54,947 nt of DNA from Rubrivivax benzoatilyticus JA2 = ATCC BAA-35 (GCF_000190375.1 NZ_AEWG01000083.1:1-54947), one strand, 5' to 3'. Numbered from the stretch's first letter, positions 20,587 to 29,741 are shown. Translations and numbers: made by a program. Notes: generated from the letters alone by a model not told the origin.

Positions 20587-21063
20587 TCAGTTGCCAAACG
20601 GTGCGCCGCGGAGCTTGAAGCCGGCGCCAATGCCACGTTTGGCGAACCAGCCCTGACGCATCTCAAGGGCGAAGCGGACCGGCTTCGCCGAGCAGTGGGA
20701 TTCGTCGCTTTGAGGCTGCATCTCGGCCGTGTTGACGACGGTGCCGTCGTCGGCGATGAACGCGATCGACAGCGGCAGCAAGGTGTTGCGCATCCAGAAG
20801 CAGCGCACCCCCGCCTCGCGGTTGAAGAACAGCATCCCTTCGTTCGGGCCCATCTCGCGCCTGAACATCATCCCGGTGGCTTGTTGCTCGGGGGTCTGCG
20901 CCACCTCGGCGTGGATCACGTGCATGCCCGCCGTCAATGGCACGGTGGGCAGCTTCGGCTGCGGCCCCCCCTGAGCGTGTGCTGCACGTAGCGCAAAAAA
21001 GACAAGAAGTGCAAGTACTCCGGTCAAACGCGGATAGCTATAAACTTTGATATAGGTCGTCAT
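20587..21063 (-). CDS. DUF192 family exported protein
   Basis: This 158-residue protein has an N-terminal signal sequence with cleavage after A-A-H-A (about residue 30) and then the DUF192 domain: V-A-Q-T-P-E-Q-Q-A-T-G-M-M-F-R, N-E-G-M-L-F-F, C-F-W-M-R-N-T-L-L-P-L-S-I-A-F and a Q-P-Q-S-D-E-S-H-C loop. It is probably periplasmic; the function of the family is unknown. The first 16 codons are strikingly AT-rich for this genome. The ATG at 21063 overlaps, on the opposite strand, an ATG at 21062 that opens the ccoI frame, so the two genes share a very compact divergent control region unless ccoI starts later. Confidence 0.85.
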   Translation of the reverse strand: MTTYIKVYSYPRLTGVLALLVFFALRAAHAQGGPQPKLPTVPLTAGMHVIHAEVAQTPEQQATGMMFRREMGPNEGMLFFNREAGVRCFWMRNTLLPLSIAFIADDGTVVNTAEMQPQSDESHCSAKPVRFALEMRQGWFAKRGIGAGFKLRGAPFGN

Positions 21064-21130
21064 GTTCGAGGCAGGAAGCGAAACTACATATTCCGGCGAC
21101 GGTGACCGCCGCCCCCGATCTCCAGCTTCC

Positions 21131-23365
21131 ATGAGTCTCACCGGCATCGCCCCCGTCCAGCAAGCGGCCCCCTCCCTGGCCGCCGTCGACGATCCTTTGG
21201 AGCAGGCGCGTTTCACGCGCTGGGTCCAGGAGAGCGACGGGGTGCGGCTGGGCGAATCGGCGCTGCAGGTCTCCGGCATGTACTGCGCCGCCTGCACCGG
21301 CATCATCGAGAACGCGCTGCGGGCGGTCGACGGCGTGCGCGAGGCGCGTGTCAGCGCCGCGGCACAGCGTGCCACCGTGCGCTGGGATCCGGCCCGCACG
21401 CAGCCTTCCGCGTTGATCGCCGCGATCCGCGCCGCCGGCTACGACGCGGTTCCCGACGCCGCGGCGCCGGCGCGCGAGATGCGTCGCGCCGAGCACCGTG
21501 CCGCGCTGTGGCGCCTGTTCGTGGCGAGCTTCTGCGCCATGCAGGTCATGATGTTCGCGACCCCCAGCTACGTCGCGGGCCCGGCGGACTTCTCGATGGA
21601 GATGCGGCAGCTGCTCAACTGGGGCAGCTGGGTGCTGTCGATCCCGGTGGTGCTGTTCTCGGCCGGGCCGTTCTTCCGCGGCGCCTGGCGCGGGCTGCGC
21701 AGCGGCCGCATCGGCATGGACGTGCCGGTCGCGATCGGCGTGGCCGTGACCTTCGTCGCCAGCACCGGGGCGACCTTCGACCCGGCAGGCGTCTTCGGTC
21801 ATGAGGTGTACTTCGACTCGCTGACGATGTTCGTCAGCTTCCTGCTCGGTGGGCGCTACCTGGAGTTGCGTGCCCGCCATCGTGCGGCGGCGGCGCTGGA
21901 AGGGGCCCTGGCCCGTCTGCCCGAGACCGCGCAGCGGCTCGAGGCCGACGGCAGCACCACCGAAGTGAGTGTTCAGCGGCTCGTCGCCGGCGACCGGGTG
22001 CGCGTCGCGCTCGGGCAGGCCTTCCCGGCGGACGGCGCGCTCGTCGACGGGGCGACCCAGGCCGACGAGTCGCTGCTGACCGGCGAGTCGGTCGCGGTCG
22101 ACAAGCCCCTCGGCGCGGCGGTCGTCGCCGGCAGCCTGAACCTCGGTGCGCCGGTCACGATGCTCGTCGAGCGGGCCGGCGCCGACACACGCTACGAGGC
22201 CATCGTCTCGATGATGCGCGAGGCGATGTCGCAGCGCCCGGCGCTGGCGCGCGTCGCCGACCGCTGGGCGGTGCCCTTCCTGTGGACGGTGCTGCTGCTG
22301 GCCGCCGGCGGTGCGGCCGTCTGGAGCGTCATCGATCCTTCGCGTGCGATCTGGGTCGCGGTCTCGGTCCTGATCGTCACCTGCCCCTGCGCGCTGTCGC
22401 TGGCGGCGCCGGCGACGATGGTCGCCGCCGCCGGCGGCCTGGCGCGCCGTGGCGTGCTGCTGCAGCGCCTGGACGCTCTCGAGGATCTCGCCCGTGCCGA
22501 GCGGGTGTTCATCGACAAGACCGGCACCCTGACCGAAGACCGTCCGGCGCTCGCCGTGACCCGGGTCTTCGACGAGTCGGTGGACGCGCTGGGCCATGCC
22601 GCTTCGCTGGCCGCCTGGTCGCGTCACCCCTTGTCGCAGACGCTGGCGGCGGCGCTGCCGGCCAGCGGGCGGATCTGGCAGTCGGTCGAGGAAGTGGCCG
22701 GCGAGGGCCTGCGCGGAGTCGACGGCGATGGCGTGCCGTGGTGTCTCGGCCGAGCCGCGTTTGCTGGGGCGGCCGAGCGCGACGAGGTGCAGGTCTGGCT
22801 GTCGCGTGACGGCAAGCCCGTGGCGGCCTTCGGGTTCGACGAACTGCTGCGCCCCGGTGCCGATGACGCGGTGCGTGCGCTGCAGGCTGCCGGCGTGCGT
22901 GTCACGCTGCTGTCCGGCGATGCGCCGGCCCGTGCGGCCCGCCTGGCGGCTCGCCTCGGCCTCGACTCCTTCGTCGGCGGCGCCCGTCCCGAGGACAAGC
23001 TGGCGGCGGTGGCCGCGGCTCAGCGCGCCGGTGACCGCGTCGTCATGGTCGGCGACGGCGTCAACGACGCGCCGGTCCTGGCGCGCGCCGACGTGTCGCT
23101 GGCGATGGGGCAGGGTGCGCTGGTCGCCCGCGCCCAGGCCGATGCCGTGCTGGCGTCGAACCGGCCGCTGGACCTCGTCACGGCGCGTTGCGTCGCCGCC
23201 CGCGCGATGCGCATCGTGCGGCAGAACATGATCTGGGCCGCGGCGTACAACGCCGCGTGCATTCCGCTGGCCCTGGTGGGCTGGCTACCGCCGTGGGCCG
23301 CTGGCCTGGGCATGGCGGGTAGTTCGCTCTTCGTGGTGCTGAACGCGCTGCGGGCGGGGCGCTGA
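21131..23365 (+). CDS. ccoI: Copper-exporting P1B-type ATPase for cbb3 oxidase maturation
   Basis: CcoI moves Cu(I) out of the cytoplasm for insertion into the CuB site of cytochrome cbb3 oxidase. The 744-residue protein has an N-terminal metal domain with M-Y-C-A-A-C at residues 50-55, then eight predicted helices. Key motifs are the intramembrane T-C-P-C-A-L-S, T-G-E-S actuator, D-K-T-G-T phosphorylation site, R-H-P-L-S (the HP locus) and G-D-G-V-N-D-A-P. Placement directly before ccoS and ccoNOQP separates it from the copper-tolerance enzyme CopA. ATG 21131 is preferred because homologous sequence begins there; ATG 21062 is in frame and adds 23 residues. Confidence 0.93.
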   Translation: MSLTGIAPVQQAAPSLAAVDDPLEQARFTRWVQESDGVRLGESALQVSGMYCAACTGIIENALRAVDGVREARVSAAAQRATVRWDPARTQPSALIAAIRAAGYDAVPDAAAPAREMRRAEHRAALWRLFVASFCAMQVMMFATPSYVAGPADFSMEMRQLLNWGSWVLSIPVVLFSAGPFFRGAWRGLRSGRIGMDVPVAIGVAVTFVASTGATFDPAGVFGHEVYFDSLTMFVSFLLGGRYLELRARHRAAAALEGALARLPETAQRLEADGSTTEVSVQRLVAGDRVRVALGQAFPADGALVDGATQADESLLTGESVAVDKPLGAAVVAGSLNLGAPVTMLVERAGADTRYEAIVSMMREAMSQRPALARVADRWAVPFLWTVLLLAAGGAAVWSVIDPSRAIWVAVSVLIVTCPCALSLAAPATMVAAAGGLARRGVLLQRLDALEDLARAERVFIDKTGTLTEDRPALAVTRVFDESVDALGHAASLAAWSRHPLSQTLAAALPASGRIWQSVEEVAGEGLRGVDGDGVPWCLGRAAFAGAAERDEVQVWLSRDGKPVAAFGFDELLRPGADDAVRALQAAGVRVTLLSGDAPARAARLAARLGLDSFVGGARPEDKLAAVAAAQRAGDRVVMVGDGVNDAPVLARADVSLAMGQGALVARAQADAVLASNRPLDLVTARCVAARAMRIVRQNMIWAAAYNAACIPLALVGWLPPWAAGLGMAGSSLFVVLNALRAGR

Positions 23366-23374
23366 GGTCGTCGC

Positions 23375-23611
23375 ATGGACATCCTGTACCTGCTCATCCC
23401 GCTGTCGGCGGTGCTGGTGCTGATCATCCTCGGCGTCTTCGGCTGGGCGCTGCATCGCGGTCAGTTCGAGGACCTCGAGCACGAAGGCGAGCGCATCTTG
23501 CGGGACGACGATGGTCCGGTTGATGACCGTCAAGTCTTAACCCAGATCAAGCCAGAAAAATCGTCAAATTTGCTTCCTGAACGACGCGAGGAGAAGCCGT
23601 ATGGCTCATGA
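23375..23611 (+). CDS. ccoS: Cbb3-type oxidase assembly protein CcoS
   Basis: This 78-residue protein has one membrane helix near its N-terminus (residues 5-25), then [20 protein letters not shown], the characteristic CcoS segment. CcoS is needed for cofactor insertion into CcoN. The C-terminal third is variable. It starts nine bases after ccoI and overlaps the ccoN start by eleven bases. Its 3' half contains FNR-like boxes that probably drive ccoN. Confidence 0.93.
   Translation: MDILYLLIPLSAVLVLIILGVFGWALHRGQFEDLEHEGERILRDDDGPVDDRQVLTQIKPEKSSNLLPERREEKPYGS
23520..23533 (+). promoter_or_regulatory. FNR-type box ahead of ccoN
   Basis: TTGAT-GACC-GTCAA differs from the FNR consensus (TTGAT-N4-ATCAA) at one core position. 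It lies inside ccoS, 67 bases before the ccoN start, which suits activation from near -41. An fnr gene is encoded 6 kb away. Confidence 0.7.
23537..23550 (+). promoter_or_regulatory. Second, weaker FNR-like box
   Basis: TTAAC-CCAG-ATCAA has one perfect half-site and one poor one with correct spacing. Its centre is 17 bp from that of the first box, so two dimers could bind side by side. Confidence 0.4.
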
Positions 23612-25040
23612 ATCGTCACCGGCGACCCCGGTGTACTACGACACCCCGGTGAGGTATTTCTCCGTGGTGGCCGTGCTGTGGGGGATCGTCGGCATGCTGG
23701 TGGGGGTGATCATCGCCGCCCAGCTGGCATGGCCGGACCTGAACTTCGGCATCCCCTACATCACTTACGGGCGTCTGCGGCCGCTGCACACCAACGCGGT
23801 CATCTTCGCGTTTGGTGGCTCGGCGCTGTTCGCGACCTCCTACCACGTCGTCCAGCGCACCTGTCAGGCCTCGCTGTTCCTGCCCAAGCTGGCGATGTTC
23901 ACGTTCTGGGGCTGGCAGGTGGTGATCCTGCTCGCGGCGATCTCGCTGCCGCTGGGCTTCACGACCGGCAAGGAGTACGCCGAGCTCGAGTGGCCGATCG
24001 ACATCCTGATCGCCGTCGTGTGGGTGTCCTACGCCATCGTGTTCTTCGGCACGATCGGCAAGCGCACCGTGCGTCACATCTACGTGGCGAACTGGTTCTT
24101 CGGCGCCTTCATCATCGCCGTGGCGCTGCTGCACATCGTCAACAGCGCCGAAGTGCCGGTGTCGCTGACCAAGAGCTACTCGGTCTACGCGGGCGTTCAG
24201 GACGCGATGGTCCAGTGGTGGTACGGCCATAACGCCGTCGGCTTCTTCCTCACCGCCGGCTTCCTGGGGATGATGTATTACTACATCCCGAAGCAGGCCG
24301 GCCGCCCGGTCTACAGCTACCGCCTGTCGATCGTGCACTTCTGGGCGCTGATCTTCACGTACATGTGGGCGGGCCCGCACCACCTGCACTACACCGCGCT
24401 GCCCGACTGGACGCAGTCGATCGGCATGATCTTCTCGCTGGTCCTGCTGGCCCCGAGCTGGGGCGGCATGATCAACGGCATCATGACGCTGTCGGGCGCC
24501 TGGCATAAGCTGCGCGACGACCCGATCCTGAAGTTCCTGATCGTCTCGCTGTCGTTCTACGGCATGTCGACCTTCGAAGGGCCGATGATGTCGATCAAGA
24601 CGGTCAACGCGCTGTCCCACTACACGGACTGGACCGTCGGCCACGTGCACAGTGGTGCGCTCGGCTGGGTGGGCCTGATCTCGATGGGCTCGCTGTACCA
24701 CCTGATCCCGCGCATGTTCGGCCGCCAGACGATGTACAGCACGCGCGCCATCGAGCTGCACTTCTGGATCGCCACGATCGGCATCGTGCTCTACATCGCC
24801 GCGATGTGGATCGCCGGTGTCATGCAGGGTCTGATGTGGCGTGCGGTCAACCCCGACGGCACGCTGGTCTACAGCTTCGTCGAAGGCGTCAAGGCCACGT
24901 ACCCGTTCTACGTGATCCGCCTCGGCGGCGGCCTGCTGTACCTGACCGGCATGGTCATCATGGCCTGGAACACGGTCATGACCATCAAGAGCGGCAAGGT
25001 CGTCCCGGCCCCGATCCCGATGGTCGCCGCCCACGCCTGA
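23601..25040 (+). CDS. ccoN: Cytochrome cbb3 oxidase subunit I
   Basis: CcoN is the catalytic, haem- and copper-bearing membrane subunit of the high-affinity terminal oxidase. The 479-residue protein has about twelve helices. Candidate metal-ligand histidines are visible in [20 protein letters not shown] and [10 protein letters not shown]. The region around residues 205-250 has the Tyr and His arrangement of the cbb3 family. AGGAGAAG precedes the ATG. It is followed by ccoO, ccoQ and ccoP in the standard order. Confidence 0.97.
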   Translation: MAHESSPATPVYYDTPVRYFSVVAVLWGIVGMLVGVIIAAQLAWPDLNFGIPYITYGRLRPLHTNAVIFAFGGSALFATSYHVVQRTCQASLFLPKLAMFTFWGWQVVILLAAISLPLGFTTGKEYAELEWPIDILIAVVWVSYAIVFFGTIGKRTVRHIYVANWFFGAFIIAVALLHIVNSAEVPVSLTKSYSVYAGVQDAMVQWWYGHNAVGFFLTAGFLGMMYYYIPKQAGRPVYSYRLSIVHFWALIFTYMWAGPHHLHYTALPDWTQSIGMIFSLVLLAPSWGGMINGIMTLSGAWHKLRDDPILKFLIVSLSFYGMSTFEGPMMSIKTVNALSHYTDWTVGHVHSGALGWVGLISMGSLYHLIPRMFGRQTMYSTRAIELHFWIATIGIVLYIAAMWIAGVMQGLMWRAVNPDGTLVYSFVEGVKATYPFYVIRLGGGLLYLTGMVIMAWNTVMTIKSGKVVPAPIPMVAAHA

Positions 25041-25062
25041 CCGCCAGAACCCTAGGAGATAC

Positions 25063-25689
25063 ATGACCATGGCAAAAAACCATGCCGTCGGCGGTCACGA
25101 GAAGATCGAGACCAGCAACTTCCTGATGATCGTGCTGATCCTGCTGACGGTTGCCGTCGGCGGGCTCGTCGAGATCGTGCCGCTGTTCTTCCAGCGCTCG
25201 ACGACCCAGCCGGTCGAAGGCCTGAAGCCCTACACGCCGCTGCAGCTGGCCGGCCGTGACATCTACATCCGCGAGGGCTGCTACGGCTGCCACTCGCAGA
25301 TGGTGCGTCCGTTCCGTTCCGAGACGCTGCGCTACGGCCACTACTCGATGGCCGGCGAGTTCGTCTACGACCATCCGTTCCAGTGGGGCAGCAAGCGCAC
25401 GGGCCCCGACCTGCAGCGCGTGGGTGGCCGCTACAGCGACGAGTGGCACCGCATTCACCTGAACAACCCGCGTGATCTGGTGCCCGAGTCCAACATGCCG
25501 GCCTACCCCTGGCTGTCGCGCAACGAGGTCGACGCCGACGGTCTGGCGCCGCGCATGAAGGCGCTGCGCTCGGTCGGCGTGCCCTACAGCGACGACGAGA
25601 TCGCGCAGGCGGCCGGCGAGGTCAAGGGCAAGACCGAGATGGACGCGGTCATCGCCTACCTGCAGGTGCTGGGAACGGCCGTCAAGTGA
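25063..25689 (+). CDS. ccoO: Cytochrome cbb3 oxidase subunit II (mono-haem)
   Basis: CcoO is a membrane-anchored c-type cytochrome that passes electrons towards CcoN. The 208-residue protein has one N-terminal helix (about residues 20-42), then [14 protein letters not shown], the single haem site. The axial Met is likely in [16 protein letters not shown] sits just before ATG 25063. The stop overlaps a possible GTG start of ccoQ. Confidence 0.97.
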   Translation: MTMAKNHAVGGHEKIETSNFLMIVLILLTVAVGGLVEIVPLFFQRSTTQPVEGLKPYTPLQLAGRDIYIREGCYGCHSQMVRPFRSETLRYGHYSMAGEFVYDHPFQWGSKRTGPDLQRVGGRYSDEWHRIHLNNPRDLVPESNMPAYPWLSRNEVDADGLAPRMKALRSVGVPYSDDEIAQAAGEVKGKTEMDAVIAYLQVLGTAVK

Positions 25690-25703
25690 CGCCGTCCACG
25701 ACC

Positions 25704-25871
25704 ATGGACATCAACACCCTCCGCACCATCGTCACCGTCGCGAGCTTCGCGCTCTTCATCGGGATCGTGGTCTGGGCCTGGTCTCGGCGGCGCCGTGGCC
25801 AATTCGATGAGGCCGCGATGCTTCCCTTCGCCGAGAAGGAAGGCGTCGAGGCCTCAGGAGAACGGAAATGA
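25704..25871 (+). CDS. ccoQ: Cbb3 oxidase small subunit CcoQ
   Basis: This is a 55-residue single-helix protein: M-D-I-N-T-L-R-T-I-V, a hydrophobic helix ending V-W-A-W-S-R-R-R-R, then an acidic tail. It is typical of CcoQ, which stabilises the oxidase. ATG 25704 gives the conserved start. A GTG at 25686, overlapping the ccoO stop, would add six residues. The end overlaps the ccoP start by four bases (ATGA). Confidence 0.88.
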   Translation: MDINTLRTIVTVASFALFIGIVVWAWSRRRRGQFDEAAMLPFAEKEGVEASGERK

Positions 25872-26782
25872 GCGATTTCTTCAACTCAGGCTGGTCGCTT
25901 TATGTGGCCGGCATCACCATCGTCAGCCTGGTCTTCTGCCTGGTGCTGCTGATCATCGCCAGCCGCCGCAAGGTGATGGCCGACGACAACACGACCGGCC
26001 ACGTCTGGGACGAGGACCTGCGCGAACTGAACAACCCCCTGCCGCGCTGGTGGGCCGGGCTGTTCCTCGTGACGGTCGCGTTCGCGGTCATCTATCTGGT
26101 TCTGTATCCGGGTCTCGGCAGCCACAAGGGTTCGCTGCAGTGGACCAGCACCGGCCAGCACTCGACCGAGATGGAAAAGGCGCGTGAACAGATGGCGCCG
26201 CTGTACGCGAAGTTCGTCGACCAGCCCGCCGAGGTGCTGGCCAAGGACCCGCAGGCGATGGCCATCGGCGAGCGCCTGTTCGCCAACAACTGCGCCCAGT
26301 GCCATGGCTCGGATGCTCGCGGCAGCAAGGGTTTCCCCAACCTGACCGACAACGACTGGCTGCATGGCGGCACGCTCGACAAGATCAAGGAAACGATCAC
26401 CCTCGGCCGCGTCGGCAACATGCCGCCGATGGCTGCAGCCGTCGGCACGCCCGAAGACGTGAAGAACGTCGCCCAGTACGTGCTGAGCCTGTCGGGCAGC
26501 CCGCACAACGAGGTGGCGGCGCAGCAGGGCAAGGCGAAGTTCGCGGTCTGCGCGGCCTGCCACGGCCCCGACGGCAAGGGCATGCAGGCGGTGGGTTCGG
26601 CCAACCTGACCGACAAGATCTGGCTGCACGGTTATGGCGAGCAGGCGATCGTCGACATGGTCGTCAACGGCAAGGTCAACATCATGCCGGCGCAGGCCTC
26701 GCGGCTGAGCCCGGAGCAGATCCACGTGCTGGGTGCCTACGTCTGGAGCCTGTCGCAGACGAGCACCGTCGCGACGCGCTGA
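25868..26782 (+). CDS. ccoP: Cytochrome cbb3 oxidase subunit III (di-haem)
   Basis: CcoP receives electrons from soluble cytochromes and hands them to CcoO. The 304-residue protein has two N-terminal helices (residues 10-30 and 60-80) separated by W-D-E-D-L-R-E-L-N-N-P-L-P-R-W-W, a near-universal CcoP signature. Two cytochrome c domains follow, with C-A-Q-C-H near residue 143 and C-A-A-C-H near 230. It ends the structural operon ccoNOQP; ccoG follows 13 bp later. Confidence 0.97.
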   Translation: MSDFFNSGWSLYVAGITIVSLVFCLVLLIIASRRKVMADDNTTGHVWDEDLRELNNPLPRWWAGLFLVTVAFAVIYLVLYPGLGSHKGSLQWTSTGQHSTEMEKAREQMAPLYAKFVDQPAEVLAKDPQAMAIGERLFANNCAQCHGSDARGSKGFPNLTDNDWLHGGTLDKIKETITLGRVGNMPPMAAAVGTPEDVKNVAQYVLSLSGSPHNEVAAQQGKAKFAVCAACHGPDGKGMQAVGSANLTDKIWLHGYGEQAIVDMVVNGKVNIMPAQASRLSPEQIHVLGAYVWSLSQTSTVATR

Positions 26783-26795
26783 ACGGGAGCATGAG

Positions 26796-28286
26796 ATGAG
26801 CCAGGCCCGGGCCGACCTCGACAACCGGCCCGTCCCGGCATCGGCCGCCTCGGACGAGGCGCCGGCGACAGCCGGTGCCGCGACCGAGGCGGTCGTTTCT
26901 CTTTACGTCAAGAGCAAGCGCATCTACGCACGCTCGGTCTCGGGCTGGTTCAACGGCTGGCGCTGGGCGCTGGTGTGGATCACGCAGCTCGTGTTCTACG
27001 GCCTGCCCTGGCTCGACTGGAACGCGCGCCAGGCGGTGCTCTTCGATCTCGGGGCGCGGCGCTTCTACATCTTCGGGCTGGTCCTGTATCCGCAGGACCT
27101 GATCTACCTGTCGGCGCTGCTGATGATCTCGGCGTATGCGCTGTTCCTGTTCACCGCGGTGGCCGGGCGGCTGTGGTGCGGCTACGCCTGCCCGCAGACG
27201 GTCTACACCGAGATCTTCATGTGGGTCGAGCGGCGCTTCGAAGGTGACCGCAACGCCCGCATGCGGCTCGATGCCGGCCCCTGGAACTTCCAGCGGCTGT
27301 GGCGCAAGAGCGCAACGCAGACCGTCTGGATCCTGATCGCGCTGTGGACCGGCCTGACCTTCGTCGGCTACTTCACCCCGATCCGCGAACTTCTGCCATC
27401 CGCGTTCGCCTTCTCGCTCGGGCCCTGGGAGACCTTCTGGACCCTGTTCTACGGCTTCGCCACCTGGGGCAACGCCGGCTACATGCGCGAGCAGGTCTGC
27501 AAGTACATGTGCCCGTACGCGCGTTTCCAGAGCGCGATGTTCGACAAGGACACGCTGATCGTCAGCTACGACGCCGAGCGGGGAGACCCGCGCGGCACGC
27601 GTTCGCGCAAGGTCGACGCGCGCAGCCAGGGGCTGGGCGACTGCATCGACTGCGGGCTGTGCGTCCAGGTCTGTCCCACGGGCATCGACATTCGCGATGG
27701 CCTGCAGTACGAGTGCATCGGCTGTACCGCCTGCATCGACGTCTGCAATGGCGTGATGGACAAGATGAAGTACCCGCGCGGGCTGATCCGCTATGCCACG
27801 CAGAACGGCATGGCGCAGCATCAGACGCGCGGGCAGATGCTGCAGCGGGTGTTCCGGCCGCGGGTGCTGGTGTACACCGCGATCCTGTTCGTCATCGTCG
27901 GCGCCTTCGCTGCCAGCCTCGCGCTGCGACACCCGTTCCGCGTCGACGTGGTGCGTGACCGGGCGTCGCTCGCCCGCATCGTCGACGACGGCTACATCGA
28001 GAACCTGTACCGGCTGCAGGTCATGAACGCCACCGAGTCGCCGCAGCGCTACCGCGTGCGTGCCGAAGGCCTGGCGGGCATGGTGATCGACGGGCAGCCG
28101 GAGTTCGACGTCGACTCCGCCGGCGCCCGCTGGGTGACGATCGCGCTGCGCGTGCCGCCGCAAACCGCCACGCAGGCAGGGCCCGGTGCCCACACGATAC
28201 AGTTCCACGTCGACCGGCTGCCCGACGCCCGGGATCCGTCTTCCGTGGTCGCTTCCGAGAATTCCACCTTCGTCGTCCCCCGCTGA
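26796..28286 (+). CDS. ccoG: Cbb3 oxidase accessory iron-sulfur protein CcoG (RdxA/FixG)
   Basis: This 496-residue polytopic membrane protein has ferredoxin-like clusters. Cys motifs C-G-Y-A-C-P and C-K-Y-M-C-P flank the second pair of helices, and C-I-D-C-G-L-C-V-Q-V-C-P-T and C-I-G-C-T-A-C-I-D-V-C near residues 285-320 should bind two [4Fe-4S] clusters. A C-terminal periplasmic immunoglobulin-like domain follows the last helix (about 360-380). In the family CcoG is implicated in copper reduction for oxidase assembly. ATG 26796 follows a GGGAG ribosome site; an out-of-frame ATG at 26791 is ignored. Confidence 0.95.
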   Translation: MSQARADLDNRPVPASAASDEAPATAGAATEAVVSLYVKSKRIYARSVSGWFNGWRWALVWITQLVFYGLPWLDWNARQAVLFDLGARRFYIFGLVLYPQDLIYLSALLMISAYALFLFTAVAGRLWCGYACPQTVYTEIFMWVERRFEGDRNARMRLDAGPWNFQRLWRKSATQTVWILIALWTGLTFVGYFTPIRELLPSAFAFSLGPWETFWTLFYGFATWGNAGYMREQVCKYMCPYARFQSAMFDKDTLIVSYDAERGDPRGTRSRKVDARSQGLGDCIDCGLCVQVCPTGIDIRDGLQYECIGCTACIDVCNGVMDKMKYPRGLIRYATQNGMAQHQTRGQMLQRVFRPRVLVYTAILFVIVGAFAASLALRHPFRVDVVRDRASLARIVDDGYIENLYRLQVMNATESPQRYRVRAEGLAGMVIDGQPEFDVDSAGARWVTIALRVPPQTATQAGPGAHTIQFHVDRLPDARDPSSVVASENSTFVVPR

Positions 28287-28309
28287 AGCGGCCACGACAG
28301 GAGTCCCTG

Positions 28310-28549
28310 ATGAATCCGAATCAAGTTTCCCGCGACACGACGCCCTGGTGGCGCATCGGCATGGTCTGGCTGGTCCTTGGCGGTCCGCTGGTGGTCGTCG
28401 TCGCGTCGCTGTCGACGGCCGTGATCGCGATCCGCGGCGCCGAGGCGGTGATCACCGAGGTGCCGTCTTCGGTTCCTCAATCCGGCCAGGTGCAGGCGGA
28501 CACGCCGGCCGTCGCGGCCCGCAACCACGCCGCCACGGCGGCGCCCTGA
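28310..28549 (+). CDS. Short CcoH/FixH-like membrane protein
   Basis: This 79-residue protein opens with T-P-W-W-R-I-G-M-V-W-L-V-L-G-G-P-L-V-V-V-V, one helix of the kind that starts FixH/CcoH proteins. Unlike full-length CcoH it lacks the large periplasmic domain, and the last 35 residues are low-complexity Ala/Val/Pro. Short versions are common in betaproteobacterial cco operons. AGGAG precedes ATG 28310. It probably helps oxidase assembly, by position. Confidence 0.75.
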   Translation: MNPNQVSRDTTPWWRIGMVWLVLGGPLVVVVASLSTAVIAIRGAEAVITEVPSSVPQSGQVQADTPAVAARNHAATAAP

Positions 28550-28571
28550 CGCGCTTTTCGCGGGCACGGTC

Positions 28572-28835
28572 ATGAAGCGGCGGGCAAGAGACTGGAGCGC
28601 CGTGCTCTGGCCGGCCTTCATGGCGGCTGTGGTGCTCGAGCTGGCGCTGTTCGCCTTCGTCGACCCGGCCTCGCTGCGCTGGCTCGGCGGTGCGGTGGTC
28701 GAACTGCAGCCGGTGGCGGTCTACACCGTGGCCTTCTTCGCGCTGTGGGTGGTCGTGGCCGCGGCGGCGGGCCTGACGCTGCTGCTGTCGCGCAGCGAAG
28801 CCGAGATCAACAGCCGCAGCTTTCGCGGCCGCTGA
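28572..28835 (+). CDS. Small two-helix membrane protein at the end of the cco operon
   Basis: This 87-residue protein has two clear hydrophobic helices (about residues 10-28 and 45-70) and a polar tail S-R-S-E-A-E-I-N-S-R. I do not recognise a family name. It begins 22 bases after the FixH-like gene, ends before a hairpin that faces fnr, and so looks like the last gene of the oxidase operon. Confidence 0.7.
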   Translation: MKRRARDWSAVLWPAFMAAVVLELALFAFVDPASLRWLGGAVVELQPVAVYTVAFFALWVVVAAAAGLTLLLSRSEAEINSRSFRGR

Positions 28836-28840
28836 AAGCA

Positions 28841-28865
28841 AGACGCCGCGCGGTGCGCGGCGTCT
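28841..28865. terminator. Symmetric hairpin between the cco operon and fnr
   Basis: AGACGCCGCGC (28841-28851) pairs perfectly with GCGCGGCGTCT (28855-28865) around GGT. No T run follows on the plus strand; on the minus strand only a short CTTTC does. It probably slows or ends transcription from both convergent genes. Confidence 0.55.
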
Positions 28866-28883
28866 GGCGTAAGGGCAGCCGTC

Positions 28884-29627
28884 TCAGCAGGCGGCCGAGG
28901 AGCCGTTGACGAGCTTCTGCAGGGCTTGCGGGTCGAGCACGCGGATCTGGCGTTGCTTGACTTCCAGGATGCCGTCATCCTGGAACTTCGAGAAGGTGCG
29001 GCTGACCGTCTCGAGCTTCAGGCCCAGGTAGCTGCCGATCTCTTCGCGCGTCATGCGCAGGATCAGCGAATGCGGCGAGAAGCCGCGCGTCTGCAGCCGT
29101 TGGGTCAGGTTCAGGAGGAAGGCGGCGAGGCGTTCCTCGGCCCGCATGCTGCCCAGCAGCAGCATCACGCCGTGATCGCGAACGATCTCGCGGCTCATGA
29201 TCTTGTGCAGCTGGCGCTGCAGGTCGCTGAACTCGCGCGACAGGTCTTCCAGCTGCTGGAACGGGATCACGCAGACCTGGGAGTCTTCGAGCGCGACCGA
29301 GTCGCAGGTGTGGCGGTCGGTGCCGATGCCGTCGAGGCCGAGCAGTTCGCCGGCCATCTGGAAACCCGTCACCTGGTCTCGCCCGTCTTCAGACGAGACA
29401 CAGGTCTTGAAGAAGCCGGTGCGCACCGCGTACAGCGACAGGAACGGATCGCCGGCGCGGAACAGCGTCTCGCCGCGCGGCACTGCACGGCGCGTTGCCA
29501 CCATCGTGTCCAGGCGCTCGAGCTGATCGTTGGACATGCCGACCGGCAGACACAGTTCTCGCAGATTGCAGCTCGAGCACGCGACCTTGAACGGTTCGAG
29601 CCGGATGCCGGAAGACGTGTTGTTCAT
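28884..29627 (-). CDS. fnr: FNR-family oxygen-sensing transcription regulator
   Basis: This 247-residue CRP/FNR protein has an intact oxygen-sensing [4Fe-4S] set: Cys17, Cys20 and Cys26 (A-C-S-S-C-N-L-R-E-L-C-L-P) and Cys108 (R-H-T-C-D-S). A cyclic-nucleotide-like domain is followed by a dimer helix and a helix-turn-helix whose recognition helix has E-T-V-S-R, the residues that read TTGAT half-sites. It should activate cco and hemN when oxygen is low. ATG 29627 matches the usual start; the frame is open to 29822 and an ATG at 29690 is possible. It is divergent from hemN with an FNR box between. Confidence 0.94.
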   Translation of the reverse strand: MNNTSSGIRLEPFKVACSSCNLRELCLPVGMSNDQLERLDTMVATRRAVPRGETLFRAGDPFLSLYAVRTGFFKTCVSSEDGRDQVTGFQMAGELLGLDGIGTDRHTCDSVALEDSQVCVIPFQQLEDLSREFSDLQRQLHKIMSREIVRDHGVMLLLGSMRAEERLAAFLLNLTQRLQTRGFSPHSLILRMTREEIGSYLGLKLETVSRTFSKFQDDGILEVKQRQIRVLDPQALQKLVNGSSAAC

Positions 29628-29741
29628 AGGGGTTCGACGATTGGAAGCAGTTCGGTCCGGCGTGGCGGTGTTCACCCGAGTATCGCTCATGACGTCGCTC
29701 AAGGGCAGGGGCGATTCTTCGCTCGCGTCCCGGGGTGTCGC

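Noticed and set aside
20587..21399. 270-codon version of the DUF192 protein starting at 21399
   Set aside because: The extra N-terminal part lies antisense to the metal-binding domain of ccoI and would bury the clear signal peptide that begins at 21063.
26682..28295. 537-codon frame antisense to ccoG
   Set aside because: The opposite strand carries intact iron-sulfur motifs of CcoG; the antisense product has no fold features.
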